Positions 55,913 to 63,535 of a stretch of DNA of 64,000 bases are shown here, one piece after another. The stretch is from VRUE01 sp963697695 (lineage in GTDB: Bacteria; Actinomycetota; Thermoleophilia; Solirubrobacterales; 70-9). The stretch is from NCBI GenBank assembly GCA_963697695.1, contig OY969094.1, positions 868,001 to 932,000 on the forward strand. Reading direction: 5' to 3'. The first letter of the stretch is position 1, and every line of letters begins with the position of its first letter. The position numbers were made by a program, and so were the translations under genes. The notes under the pieces were generated by a model. It saw only the letters and a program-made list of their open reading frames with translations. It was not told where the DNA came from and did no database searches.

Positions 55913-58245
55913 TGGTCTTCTTCGGCGGCGGCGCGGCTCGACCCGGCGGCCCTCGACGGCGCAACCGCGGGCTTGGAGGCGACCGGGGTCGGCTCCTCTT
56001 CCTTGCCGATGTGGATCCGGCTCTCAAGCGGGTTGGCGATCACCCGGTACGGGGTCTCGCGGTTGATCACGGCAAGCAGCATCACGGCGGCGATCGCAAC
56101 GAGGCTGACGGCCGTGGCAACTCGTCCCATCCGCAAGCGCCATACCGGCTGGGGGCGCACCCTCGGCCGCACAGAGAGAGCCCGCGAGGCAATCGAAGGC
56201 AACGAAGCGAAGGACGAATCCGGCGAACGCCGCTCGCGGGTGAGGTGGCGGAGGACCGACTCGAGCTCGTGCTCGGAACGCGCCACCTCGGCCAGGCCAA
56301 AGTGCTCGAAGGCGGCGTTGTTGGCCCGCAGGTGCCCGGCGGAGAAGCCGAAGGAGACGACCGGGCAGCCACGGATGTGGGCCTCGAGCACGGTCAGGCC
56401 GGCGGTCGAGTGGACCATCGCGTCAGCGGCGGCCATCCAGTCGCTCATCTGCTCGGTGAAGCCGAGGATCCTCACCCGCTCGTTGTCGCCGAAGCGCTGC
56501 TCGAGCTTCTCGCGGGCGATCTCGTTGCGACCCGTGATGCAGACGACGATGGTGTCGTCCCCGGAGAGCGAGGAGCGGATCGCGCCCTCGAGATCGCCCA
56601 CCCCCCAGCCGCCGCCGGAGACGAGGACGACGCGAGCGTGGTCGGGCACGTCGAGGGCCCGACGCGCGTCGACGCGCGTCCGCGGCATGAGGAAGTCGCG
56701 GGAGATCGGCGGCCGCGTCCACTCCACGCTCCCGGGCCCCGCCAGCTTCTCGACTTCCTCGATCGACTCCGGGTGGGTGACGAAGTGGAGGTCGACTCCC
56801 GGATGCGCCCAGTAGCGCAGGCCGGCGAGATCGGTGATCGCCGACTGGACCGGGATCAGCAGCCGCCGGTTCTCGCGCAGCATGCCGAGCACGGCTGTGA
56901 CGCCGGGATAGGTGGAGATGACCACGTCGGGCTCGTACTTGCCGATCAGCCTCATCAGGCCTCCCGCCCCGAAGGCGTAGTTCAGGTGGTGGGCCAGCCA
57001 GCGGGTCGGCGCGAACCTGGTGATCAGCCAGTACTGGACGTCGAACAGCCATGGCATCCAGCGGAAGGTGAGCTTGGAGCCACCGCGGATGACCCAGGAG
57101 AGCAAGCGACCCATCGCCTCCAGGCCGTCGGCTATCTCGACTTTGGCGCCGGGGATCTCCTCTTCGACGTCGGCCTTGATGATGCGGGCGGGAAGGTCGT
57201 GGCCCTCGCCGATATTGGCGGTGAGCACGAGCACGCGAGGATCTCGCTCCTCGAACCGCGAGGCTCCCGACAGCAGCGCGCCGGCGGCGCTTCCGTTGCC
57301 GTTGAGCGAAGGCCGCTTGCCCGGAGTCGGATCGGGAGGACGGATGCTGCCGCGAACCCATTCGACGTACTTGCGGACCCCTTCCTTGAAGCTCGTCTCT
57401 GCTTTCCAGTCGAGCTCGTCGAGCGCGCGCTCGTTGGAGATCTCCTTGCCTGGGAAATCTCCAGGGCGCGGCGGGGTGTGGACGATCTCGCAGTTGTCGG
57501 TGTTTTCCTGCACTCGCTCGGCGATTTCGAGGATCGTCACCACCTCGTCGCCGGAGAGGTTGTAGGTGCGGCCGGCTGCCTTGAGCGCCAGCGCCGCGAC
57601 GATCCCGTCGGCAAGGTCCTCGACGTAGATGAAGCTGCGGGTCGTGCTGCCGTCGCCGGCGATCGTCAGCGCCTTGCCTTCGAAGGCGAGATCGGTGAAC
57701 TTGGCGACGACCCCGGCGGCACGGGCCCGCGGCCCGTAGGGAATGCCGAAACGCAGCACCGTGCTCTCGAGGTCATAGAGCTCGGCGTAGCCGGCGCAGT
57801 AGGTCTCGCCCGCCAGCTTGGTCGCGGTGTAGAGGTGGCGCGGCGCCGGGATCGGCGTCTCCTCGTCGACCTCCTGCTCGACGCAGTCGCTGTAGACCCA
57901 GGTGGTCGAGCCGTAGACGACGCGGCCCACCTTCGCCCGGCAGGCTGCCTCGAGCACGTTGAGCGTGCCGCGCGTATTCACCTCCTCGGCCAGGACCGGA
58001 TCGGCGAGAACGTGGCCGACGTCGGCCACCGCGGCGAGGTGGACGACCGCGTCGCAGTCGCGCATCGCCAGGTCGAGGTTGGCCGGATCGGTGATGCTGC
58101 CGGTGAAGGTCTCGACTTCGAGCGGCGAGTGGTAGGGCGAGGCGCTGAGGTCGAAGATGCGCGGCGTAATCCCGCGCTCGATCAGCTTGTCGACCACGTG
58201 GGAGCCGATGAAGCCACCGCCGCCGGTCACCAGGACCCTCTTCAC
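55909..58245 (-). CDS. Fusion: NAD-dependent sugar epimerase / MGDG-synthase-like glycosyltransferase / membrane anchor
   Basis: This encodes 778 aa. Residues 1-305 form an extended SDR epimerase/dehydratase with the NAD loop VTGGGGFIGSHVV, the Ser/Thr site YGSTTWVYSD and YxxxK in LYTATKLAGE. After a Gly/Asn/Ser linker (about 310-335), residues 340-680 form a GT-B glycosyltransferase like MGDG synthase/GT28. This part has LTANIGEGHDLPARIIKADVEEE, VLVSGGGWGVGDLEGAI, RVRILGFTEQMSDWMAAADAMVHSTAGLTVLEA and GFSAGHLRANN. One membrane helix (about 715-735) and a short polar tail follow. It probably makes a modified NDP-sugar and transfers it to a lipid. It is coupled to an aminotransferase upstream (ATGA) and a deacetylase downstream. 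Confidence 0.88.
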   Translation of the reverse strand: MKRVLVTGGGGFIGSHVVDKLIERGITPRIFDLSASPYHSPLEVETFTGSITDPANLDLAMRDCDAVVHLAAVADVGHVLADPVLAEEVNTRGTLNVLEAACRAKVGRVVYGSTTWVYSDCVEQEVDEETPIPAPRHLYTATKLAGETYCAGYAELYDLESTVLRFGIPYGPRARAAGVVAKFTDLAFEGKALTIAGDGSTTRSFIYVEDLADGIVAALALKAAGRTYNLSGDEVVTILEIAERVQENTDNCEIVHTPPRPGDFPGKEISNERALDELDWKAETSFKEGVRKYVEWVRGSIRPPDPTPGKRPSLNGNGSAAGALLSGASRFEERDPRVLVLTANIGEGHDLPARIIKADVEEEIPGAKVEIADGLEAMGRLLSWVIRGGSKLTFRWMPWLFDVQYWLITRFAPTRWLAHHLNYAFGAGGLMRLIGKYEPDVVISTYPGVTAVLGMLRENRRLLIPVQSAITDLAGLRYWAHPGVDLHFVTHPESIEEVEKLAGPGSVEWTRPPISRDFLMPRTRVDARRALDVPDHARVVLVSGGGWGVGDLEGAIRSSLSGDDTIVVCITGRNEIAREKLEQRFGDNERVRILGFTEQMSDWMAAADAMVHSTAGLTVLEAHIRGCPVVSFGFSAGHLRANNAAFEHFGLAEVARSEHELESVLRHLTRERRSPDSSFASLPSIASRALSVRPRVRPQPVWRLRMGRVATAVSLVAIAAVMLLAVINRETPYRVIANPLESRIHIGKEEEPTPVASKPAVAPSRAAGSSRAAAEEDH

Positions 58246-59327
58246 TCCTCCTCCACTTCCAGCGCTTCAGCGCGGCTCTCGGGGCGGTAATAGAGCGGCA
58301 CGCACCAGTGGTTCTCGGCCACCCAGTCCGTGTTCGGCAACTCGTCGGGGCGCCCCATTATGCGATGGCATGGCTGCTCGTAGACGCGCCCGGTCGACTT
58401 CTCGATCTCCTCGAAGACGAGGTACTTGTAGAGGCCCGAGGTCATCCCCTCCGGAAGCTCGAGCCGGGATGGGTGCAGCGGGTCGAGATGCTCGCGCGCG
58501 TAGGCGTTCTTCCACTCGACGATCTCCTCCATCCGCTCCGCCTGGACCAGGCCCAGTGCCGCAGCGAACTCGCTCATGCGGAAATTGAGTCCGTCGACCT
58601 CGTGCTCGAACTTGCCGTAGTTGCGGAACTTGCGCGCGAACTCGATCAGCTCCGGACGCGAGGAGACGAGCACGCCGCCCTCTCCCGTCGAGATCGTCTT
58701 GGTGGCGTAGAGCGAGTAGACGCCGGCATCGCCGAAGGCGCCGGGCTTGCGTCCGCTCCAGTCGGCGCCGTGCGCGTGGGCGCAATCCTCGAGCAGGAAG
58801 ATCCCGTTCTCCCTGCAGTACGCGACGATGCGCTCGGCATCGAAGGCGATGTGGCCGCCGATGTGGACGAGGACCGCCGCCTTCGGCTTGTGGCGCTCGG
58901 CCTTCGCCTCGAAGTCCTCGAAGGACATGCAGAGGTCGCCGCGGTTGCAGTCGACGAACTCGACCTCGGCGCCGGCCTTGACCGCAGCCAGCGGCGTCGC
59001 CATGAAGGTGTTCGAGGGGCAGAGGACGGTGGCGCCGCGCACCTCGGCGAACTCGAGTGCGGCCAGCGCCCCACCGGCCCAGCTCGAGAGTCCGAGGCTG
59101 GGCAGGCCGTTCCACTGGGCCCAGCGCTGCTCGAAGGCCTCCAGCATCTTGCCCTCCGACCATTGCTCGGAATCGAGAATCTGCTCCCAGAGCCCGAACA
59201 GCTTCGCCCGGTCGCGGTGGTCGAACCCGATCGCGAACCGGCCGGCGTCTAAGACTGGTGATCGGGACGAGAGGGGGGGCAAAGGCCGGCGCAGGCTAAC
59301 AGCGAGAGCGGACTTGACACTTCGCAT
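58242..59327 (-). CDS. DegT/DnrJ/EryC1/StrS-family sugar aminotransferase
   Basis: This encodes 361 aa from ATG 59327; GTG 59363 is an alternative. The PLP enzyme has VLCPSNTFMATPLAAVKAGAEVEFVD, the cofactor Asp in LLEDCAHAHGADW, the PLP Lys in LYATKTISTGEGG and FRMSEFAAALGLVQAERME. It aminates keto-sugars in nucleotide-sugar pathways. Its stop overlaps the start of the epimerase-glycosyltransferase fusion (ATGA). The start codon lies inside a region of competing hairpins that also takes in the end of the transporter gene. Confidence 0.9.
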   Translation of the reverse strand: MRSVKSALAVSLRRPLPPLSSRSPVLDAGRFAIGFDHRDRAKLFGLWEQILDSEQWSEGKMLEAFEQRWAQWNGLPSLGLSSWAGGALAALEFAEVRGATVLCPSNTFMATPLAAVKAGAEVEFVDCNRGDLCMSFEDFEAKAERHKPKAAVLVHIGGHIAFDAERIVAYCRENGIFLLEDCAHAHGADWSGRKPGAFGDAGVYSLYATKTISTGEGGVLVSSRPELIEFARKFRNYGKFEHEVDGLNFRMSEFAAALGLVQAERMEEIVEWKNAYAREHLDPLHPSRLELPEGMTSGLYKYLVFEEIEKSTGRVYEQPCHRIMGRPDELPNTDWVAENHWCVPLYYRPESRAEALEVEEE

Positions 59328-59409
59328 ATCTGCGTCCTCAAGTCGCTTGCGTGCAGGGAGCACGCGGCGCTCCCTGCGTCCTTGATCTGCTCGGTCAAGT
59401 CCGCTCTCG
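59303..59409. repeat. Structured leader: transporter stop to aminotransferase start
   Basis: Arms 59303-59318 and 59394-59409 are perfect 16-bp reverse complements, 75 nt apart. One lies in codons 4-8 of the aminotransferase gene, the other covers the transporter stop codon. Inside, GCAGGGAGC (59353-59361) pairs with GCTCCCTGC (59369-59377). GACTTGA (59311-59317) can pair instead with TCAAGTC (59338-59344), putting the aminotransferase ATG in a hairpin loop. The folds are mutually exclusive. Confidence 0.65.
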
Positions 59410-60294
59410 AGCTGTGTCGATTACCGCCCCGACCGACGACGATCCGGCAAGGAGGACGGTGCCGGAGACCGCAAGCGTCATCGCAGCAACCAAGACGGCG
59501 CCGTCAAGCGGGGTCGACCCCCACGACTCGCCGAAGATCAGCGGCGCCAGGAGCACCGGAACCAGTACCTGGACGGCGAACATCACCGGCGCCACGTGAG
59601 TGGCGGGGCGGCGCTGCAACGCGCTCATCTCGCTCAGCAGCGCCAGGCCCTCCGAGGCGGCGGCAGTGGCAAGCCAGGCGATCGCGACCAACAGCGCCCC
59701 CGCCGCCAGCTCATCGGTGAGCAGCTTGCTGGCGATCGCCGTCCAGGCGTAGCCACAGCCGGCGCTGACCACCGCAAGCGTTCCGAGCATGGCTCCGCTT
59801 CCGACATTGACCTCACCTGAGCGTGGTGAATATCGGAAGCGCAGCACGTAGGGGGCCGCGATGGGAATCGCCACGAGCGCCAAGGCCAGCGCGATCGCGC
59901 TGGTGCTCGCGTGGTCGGTCGTCCGCTCCGGCGCCGCCAACGCCACCCCCGCCACGCCACCGACGATCGCGGCAACCGCCAGCCACTCTCGTCGCCCCGG
60001 CGTCTCCCCCAGCCTCGACGCCCCCAGCCAGAGCAGCAGGATCAGCCCGCTCGCCAAGCACGGCTGCACCACCGTGAGCGGCGCCAGCAACAGCGCCACG
60101 ATCTCCAGCGGCCATCCGATCAACCCCAGCGCCGTCGCCCCCAACCAGCGCCGGTTCCGCAGCAGCCTCCCGATCAAGGAAACCCGCAGCGAGTGCTCCC
60201 CCGGCACCTCCCGCACCTCCAGCGCCTGCAACGCAATCGAGGCGTTGTAGAGCAACGAAGCCCCCACCGCCGCAGCTATCCCCAGCGCCAGCAC
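59395..60294 (-). CDS. DMT/EamA-superfamily membrane transporter
   Basis: This encodes 299 aa with nine to ten membrane helices in two EamA-like halves, for example LLYNASIALQALEV in the first helix, PLTVVQPCLASGLILLLWLGAS, and VAPVMFAVQVLVPVLLAPLIFGE. It also resembles NIPA-type members of the superfamily. The substrate is unknown. GTG 60294 is the start. It lies just upstream of the aminotransferase-fusion-deacetylase genes on the same strand and could export or import a precursor for that pathway (inference). Confidence 0.85.
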   Translation of the reverse strand: MLALGIAAAVGASLLYNASIALQALEVREVPGEHSLRVSLIGRLLRNRRWLGATALGLIGWPLEIVALLLAPLTVVQPCLASGLILLLWLGASRLGETPGRREWLAVAAIVGGVAGVALAAPERTTDHASTSAIALALALVAIPIAAPYVLRFRYSPRSGEVNVGSGAMLGTLAVVSAGCGYAWTAIASKLLTDELAAGALLVAIAWLATAAASEGLALLSEMSALQRRPATHVAPVMFAVQVLVPVLLAPLIFGESWGSTPLDGAVLVAAMTLAVSGTVLLAGSSSVGAVIDTARERT

Positions 60295-60324
60295 GGCGCG
60301 ACCATATCCGCCCCGCTCGACTGT

Positions 60325-60528
60325 TCAGCGAGGCCGCTCGTCCGGCGGCGTAAACCGCATCAGGACCATGGAGAGAACGAATCCGCCGAAACCGGCCAGG
60401 ATCATCGTCGCCACACCCCAGGCAGTTCCATCGGCATTAAGGGCGCCGAGGACAAAGCAGGTCGCCACGGTCAGCGCCGTCAAACCCGCGAACGTCAGAG
60501 CGACTGCCTTTATTTCCGCCTTGGTCAT
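60325..60528 (-). CDS. Small two-helix membrane protein, second of a pair
   Basis: This encodes 67 aa with two hydrophobic helices (ALTFAGLTALTVATCFVLGAL and GVATMILAGFGGFVLSMVLMRF) and a charged C-terminus (TPPDERPR). It overlaps the neighbouring small gene as ATGA. No family is recognised. The overlap and matching size suggest a two-component membrane complex (inference). Confidence 0.6.
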   Translation of the reverse strand: MTKAEIKAVALTFAGLTALTVATCFVLGALNADGTAWGVATMILAGFGGFVLSMVLMRFTPPDERPR

Positions 60529-60737
60529 CGCGAGTCAATGATTGCAGACAAAACAACTACAAAGATCGCGCCGGCGATGCCCCACAGTCCCCCTATCACC
60601 GTTACTTTGCGTAGCCTCGTCTCGCTCTGGCCAACAAGCGCCGGACCAGCGTGGGCGAGAAACCCGCCAACCGCAATTGCGGCAGCCATCAGTCCAGCGA
60701 CAGTGGCGGATCTATCCAGAAGCGTTGCGACGACCAT
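60525..60737 (-). CDS. Small two-helix membrane protein, first of a pair
   Basis: This encodes 70 aa with two hydrophobic helices (TVAGLMAAAIAVGGFLAHAGPAL and VTVIGGLWGIAGAIFVVVLSAII). No family is recognised and no ribosome site precedes ATG 60737. The start codon sits in the 8-nt loop of a perfect 10-bp inverted repeat (60721-60748). The stop overlaps the next small gene. Confidence 0.6.
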   Translation of the reverse strand: MVVATLLDRSATVAGLMAAAIAVGGFLAHAGPALVGQSETRLRKVTVIGGLWGIAGAIFVVVLSAIIDSR

Positions 60738-60748
60738 GTCGCAACGCT
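60721..60748. promoter_or_regulatory. 10-bp inverted repeat enclosing a start codon
   Basis: AGCGTTGCGA (60721-60730) and TCGCAACGCT (60739-60748) are perfect reverse complements with the 8-nt loop CGACCATG. The loop contains the ATG of the 70-aa membrane protein. It could be a repressor operator or an RNA hairpin limiting translation. Confidence 0.5.
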
Positions 60749-60804
60749 AAGAGCCTCGCTGCTACGCGTGGCACTCCAAATGCGCCGAATCTGAACCGGC
60801 TTCT

Positions 60805-62502
60805 CTACGTCTCTTGGTACAGAGGCCCGTCGCCGCCCTCGGGCAGCGTCAGGCGGCCCCCCTTGGCGGTGATTGCGCCGCACTGGACGCAGTTGGAGGC
60901 GGTGACGTGGACGTCGACCTCGGCAGCGCCGTTCTCGAGCTGCTCGTCGGGGATCTCGTAGACCTGCGCCGGGCACATCGAGACCCAGGTCTGGGCGATC
61001 TCGCGCGGCACCTTGGTCTGGATGCGGACGTGGTTGGGCGCGTCGTCGCGGGTCGCATTGCCGGAGAGGAAGACCGAGTCGAGCTTGGCGAAGGTGAGCT
61101 CGTTGTCGGGCTTGACGTACATGTCGCTCGCCTTGCCCAGATCCATCTCGACCTCGGAGTCGTGCTCCTGCTTCCAGTGCCCGCCGGGAAAGTTGCCTTT
61201 GGTGATCGTCATCGCCGAGGCGAATGCACCGCCGAGGAAGAACCCCTTCGAGAAGGGCTGGCGCATGTTGCGCGATTCGTAGAGGTCCTTCTCGATCAGC
61301 GAGTTGTGGACCTTCTCGTCGTAGGCCTCGAAGTTGACCGAGTCCTGCTTCAGCGACTCGACGATCGTCTCCGCCGCGTACATGCCCGCGTGCATCGCGT
61401 AATGGACGCCCTTCAGCGTCGGCACGTTGACCATGCTGGCGGCGTCGCCGGCGACGACCATGCCCGGCACCGCCAGGCGCTTGGGCATCGCGAAGTAGCC
61501 GCCCGAGGGAATCGTCTTGGCGCCCCAGGCAACCCGCTTGCCGCCCTCGAGCAGGCCCTTGATGAAGGGGTGCGTCTTGATCAGCTGCAGGGCGTCGTGG
61601 ACGCTGAAGGTGGCGTCGGTGTAGTCGAGCCCGGCGACGAGACCGATGCAGAGCTTGTCCTCTCCCATCGGATAGATGAAGGTGCCGCCGAACTCGTTGT
61701 ACTTCGGCGACTTGCGCAGCGGCCAGCCCATCGTGTGGATCACCCGGTCGAGCGGCTTGGGAACCTCCCAGACCTCCTTGACCCCGAGCTCCCAGCGCAT
61801 CGGGTCGGCGCCGTGCATGTCGAAGTAGTCGTAGGCGGCGTAGGTGAGGTGGCCGACCGTGCCCTCGGCGAGGACGGTCGCCTTGGCGACGACGTCGGAC
61901 CCGGGCTCGAAGTTGCCTAGCTCTTCGCCCTCCCTGCCGCGCCCGCGGTCGCCGGAACGGACGCCCTTGACCACACGGTCCTCGACCAGGAGCTTGGTCG
62001 CGGCGGTCTCGGAGAGGATGTAGACACCGGCTTCCTCGGCTTTATCGGCCAGGAAACGGCCCAGCTTCGAGACCGAGGTGACGTAGTTGCCATGGTTGCG
62101 AAAGTTGGGCGGCATCGGCTTCAGAGGAAGCGCTGCCTTCGAGGTCAGCAGGTAGACGGCGTCCTTGGTGACCTCCTGGAAGACCGGCCACTCCGACCTG
62201 GGCAGGTCGGGGAACAGCTCTTCCATGGCCGAGGGCTTCATGTTGGCCCCGGAAAGCAGGTGCGCGCCGGCGACCTTGCCCTTCTCGATCACCGCAACCG
62301 GCACTTCGCCCAGCTTCTCGGTCAGCTCCGGCTCGTTCTCGAGCAGTTGCATGACCTTGTTGGCACAGGCGAGCCCGGCGGGCCCCCCGCCGACGATCGC
62401 GATGCCGACCTCGATTCGCTCGTCCTCGGGGTCCGTCGGCGGGCCGATCACGTCGGCCGAGTCGAACGGCGGCGGGAACTCGCTTGGTGCTACTGCCGGC
62501 AT
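60805..62502 (-). CDS. Electron-transfer flavoprotein--quinone oxidoreductase
   Basis: This encodes 565 aa. FAD binding is shown by IAIVGGGPAGLACANKVM and VPGMVVAGDAASMVNVPTLKGVHYAMHAGMYAAE; the membrane/quinone region includes GHWKQEHDSEVEMDLGKASD. It passes electrons from ETF to quinone. The C-terminal iron-sulfur segment has Cys in MCPAQVYE and SNCVQC, but the expected fourth Cys is Ile (CVQCGAITAKGG), so only three ligands of the usual four are seen. It lies 61 nt downstream of etfA on the same strand. Confidence 0.93.
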   Translation of the reverse strand: MPAVAPSEFPPPFDSADVIGPPTDPEDERIEVGIAIVGGGPAGLACANKVMQLLENEPELTEKLGEVPVAVIEKGKVAGAHLLSGANMKPSAMEELFPDLPRSEWPVFQEVTKDAVYLLTSKAALPLKPMPPNFRNHGNYVTSVSKLGRFLADKAEEAGVYILSETAATKLLVEDRVVKGVRSGDRGRGREGEELGNFEPGSDVVAKATVLAEGTVGHLTYAAYDYFDMHGADPMRWELGVKEVWEVPKPLDRVIHTMGWPLRKSPKYNEFGGTFIYPMGEDKLCIGLVAGLDYTDATFSVHDALQLIKTHPFIKGLLEGGKRVAWGAKTIPSGGYFAMPKRLAVPGMVVAGDAASMVNVPTLKGVHYAMHAGMYAAETIVESLKQDSVNFEAYDEKVHNSLIEKDLYESRNMRQPFSKGFFLGGAFASAMTITKGNFPGGHWKQEHDSEVEMDLGKASDMYVKPDNELTFAKLDSVFLSGNATRDDAPNHVRIQTKVPREIAQTWVSMCPAQVYEIPDEQLENGAAEVDVHVTASNCVQCGAITAKGGRLTLPEGGDGPLYQET

Positions 62503-62535
62503 CGCTTACTCCAATCGTCGTCAGGTGAACAGCGT

Positions 62536-62557
62536 CCGGGGGGCCGAAGCCCCCCGG
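62536..62557 (-). terminator. Stable UUCG-loop hairpin between etfA and ETF-QO
   Basis: A 9-bp GC stem (CCGGGGGGC / GCCCCCCGG) is closed by a loop that on the minus strand reads C-TTCG-G, the extra-stable tetraloop. There is no U-run. It lies 6 nt after the etfA stop. It may reduce read-through or stabilise the upstream etf message. Confidence 0.6.
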
Positions 62558-62563
62558 GGTACC

Positions 62564-63535
62564 TCAGCCCTTCTTCGCCTTGATCGCCTCGGTCAGCTTG
62601 GGGACGATCTTGTGCAGGTCGCCCACCACGCCGAGGTCCGAGAACTCGAAGATCGGCGCGTTCTGGTCCTTGTTGATCGCGAGGATGTTCTCCGAGCTCT
62701 GCATCCCGACCTTGTGCTGGATCGCGCCGGAGATGCCGGCGGCCAGGTAGAGCTTCGGCGCGACCGTCTTGCCGGTCTGGCCGATCTGGGCCGCATACGG
62801 GTACCAGCCGGCGTCGACCACGGCGCGGGTCGCGGCAACCGCCCCGCCCATCGCCTCGGCCAGTTCCTCACACTGCTTGAAGCCCTCCGCGGCACCGAGG
62901 CCACGGCCGCCTCCGACCAGGATCTCGGCGTCCTCGATGTTGACGTCGGCGCCACGCTGCTCGCCGCGCTGCACCATCTTCGCCTTGGTCGACCAGGGCG
63001 AGAGCTCGACCTGGACGTCGATGACCTCGGCCGTCCCGCCGCTCTCGTTGGCGTCGAAGGCGTTGAGGCGGCCGATTATGATCCCCGGCTCGGCGACGTA
63101 GCCGACGTCGGCGATCTGGGAGTCCTGCAGGATCGGGCGCTCGGCGACCAGCTTGCCGTCCTGCACCTTGACCTCGGTCACCTCCATCGTCACGCCCGCG
63201 TTGAGGCGTGCGGTGAGGCCGGCGCCGATCTCGAAGCCGAGCAGGCCACCGCCGAAGAGGGCGTAGCTGAAGCCCTCGTCCTGGATCACCTTGGCCATCG
63301 CGTCGACGATCGGCTGGGCGAGGCCCTCGGGAACGTCCTTGGCCCGGTAGACCTTGGTCGCGCCCCAGTTGCCTAGCGCGGCGCAGGCGTCGTCGGCGAT
63401 GTCGCCGATGACCATCACGCCGGCCTCGCCGCCGATCTGGCCCGCCAGCTTGGCCGCCTCGGAGATCGCTCCGAGCGAGTTCTTGTTGAAGTTGCCCTCG
63501 TCGTCGTGGAGGGCGTAGGTCAGGATGCCTGCCAT
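62564..63535 (-). CDS. etfA: Electron-transfer flavoprotein alpha subunit
   Basis: This encodes 323 aa. The N-terminal Rossmann-like domain is followed by the FAD domain with VGGGRGLGAAEGF, GGAVAATRAVVDAGWYP, QIGQTGKTVAPKLYLAAGISGAIQHKVGMQ and ILAINKDQNAPIFEFSDLGVVGDL, all family hallmarks. With EtfB it shuttles electrons from acyl-CoA and other dehydrogenases to ETF-QO, encoded next. It starts directly after the etfB stop with no gap. Confidence 0.97.
   Translation of the reverse strand: MAGILTYALHDDEGNFNKNSLGAISEAAKLAGQIGGEAGVMVIGDIADDACAALGNWGATKVYRAKDVPEGLAQPIVDAMAKVIQDEGFSYALFGGGLLGFEIGAGLTARLNAGVTMEVTEVKVQDGKLVAERPILQDSQIADVGYVAEPGIIIGRLNAFDANESGGTAEVIDVQVELSPWSTKAKMVQRGEQRGADVNIEDAEILVGGGRGLGAAEGFKQCEELAEAMGGAVAATRAVVDAGWYPYAAQIGQTGKTVAPKLYLAAGISGAIQHKVGMQSSENILAINKDQNAPIFEFSDLGVVGDLHKIVPKLTEAIKAKKG

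Noticed and set aside
55912..58290. 792-codon plus-strand frame opposite the epimerase-glycosyltransferase fusion
   Set aside because: Antisense shadow: composition is Arg/Asp/Gly-rich without motifs, while the opposite strand encodes clear catalytic motifs.
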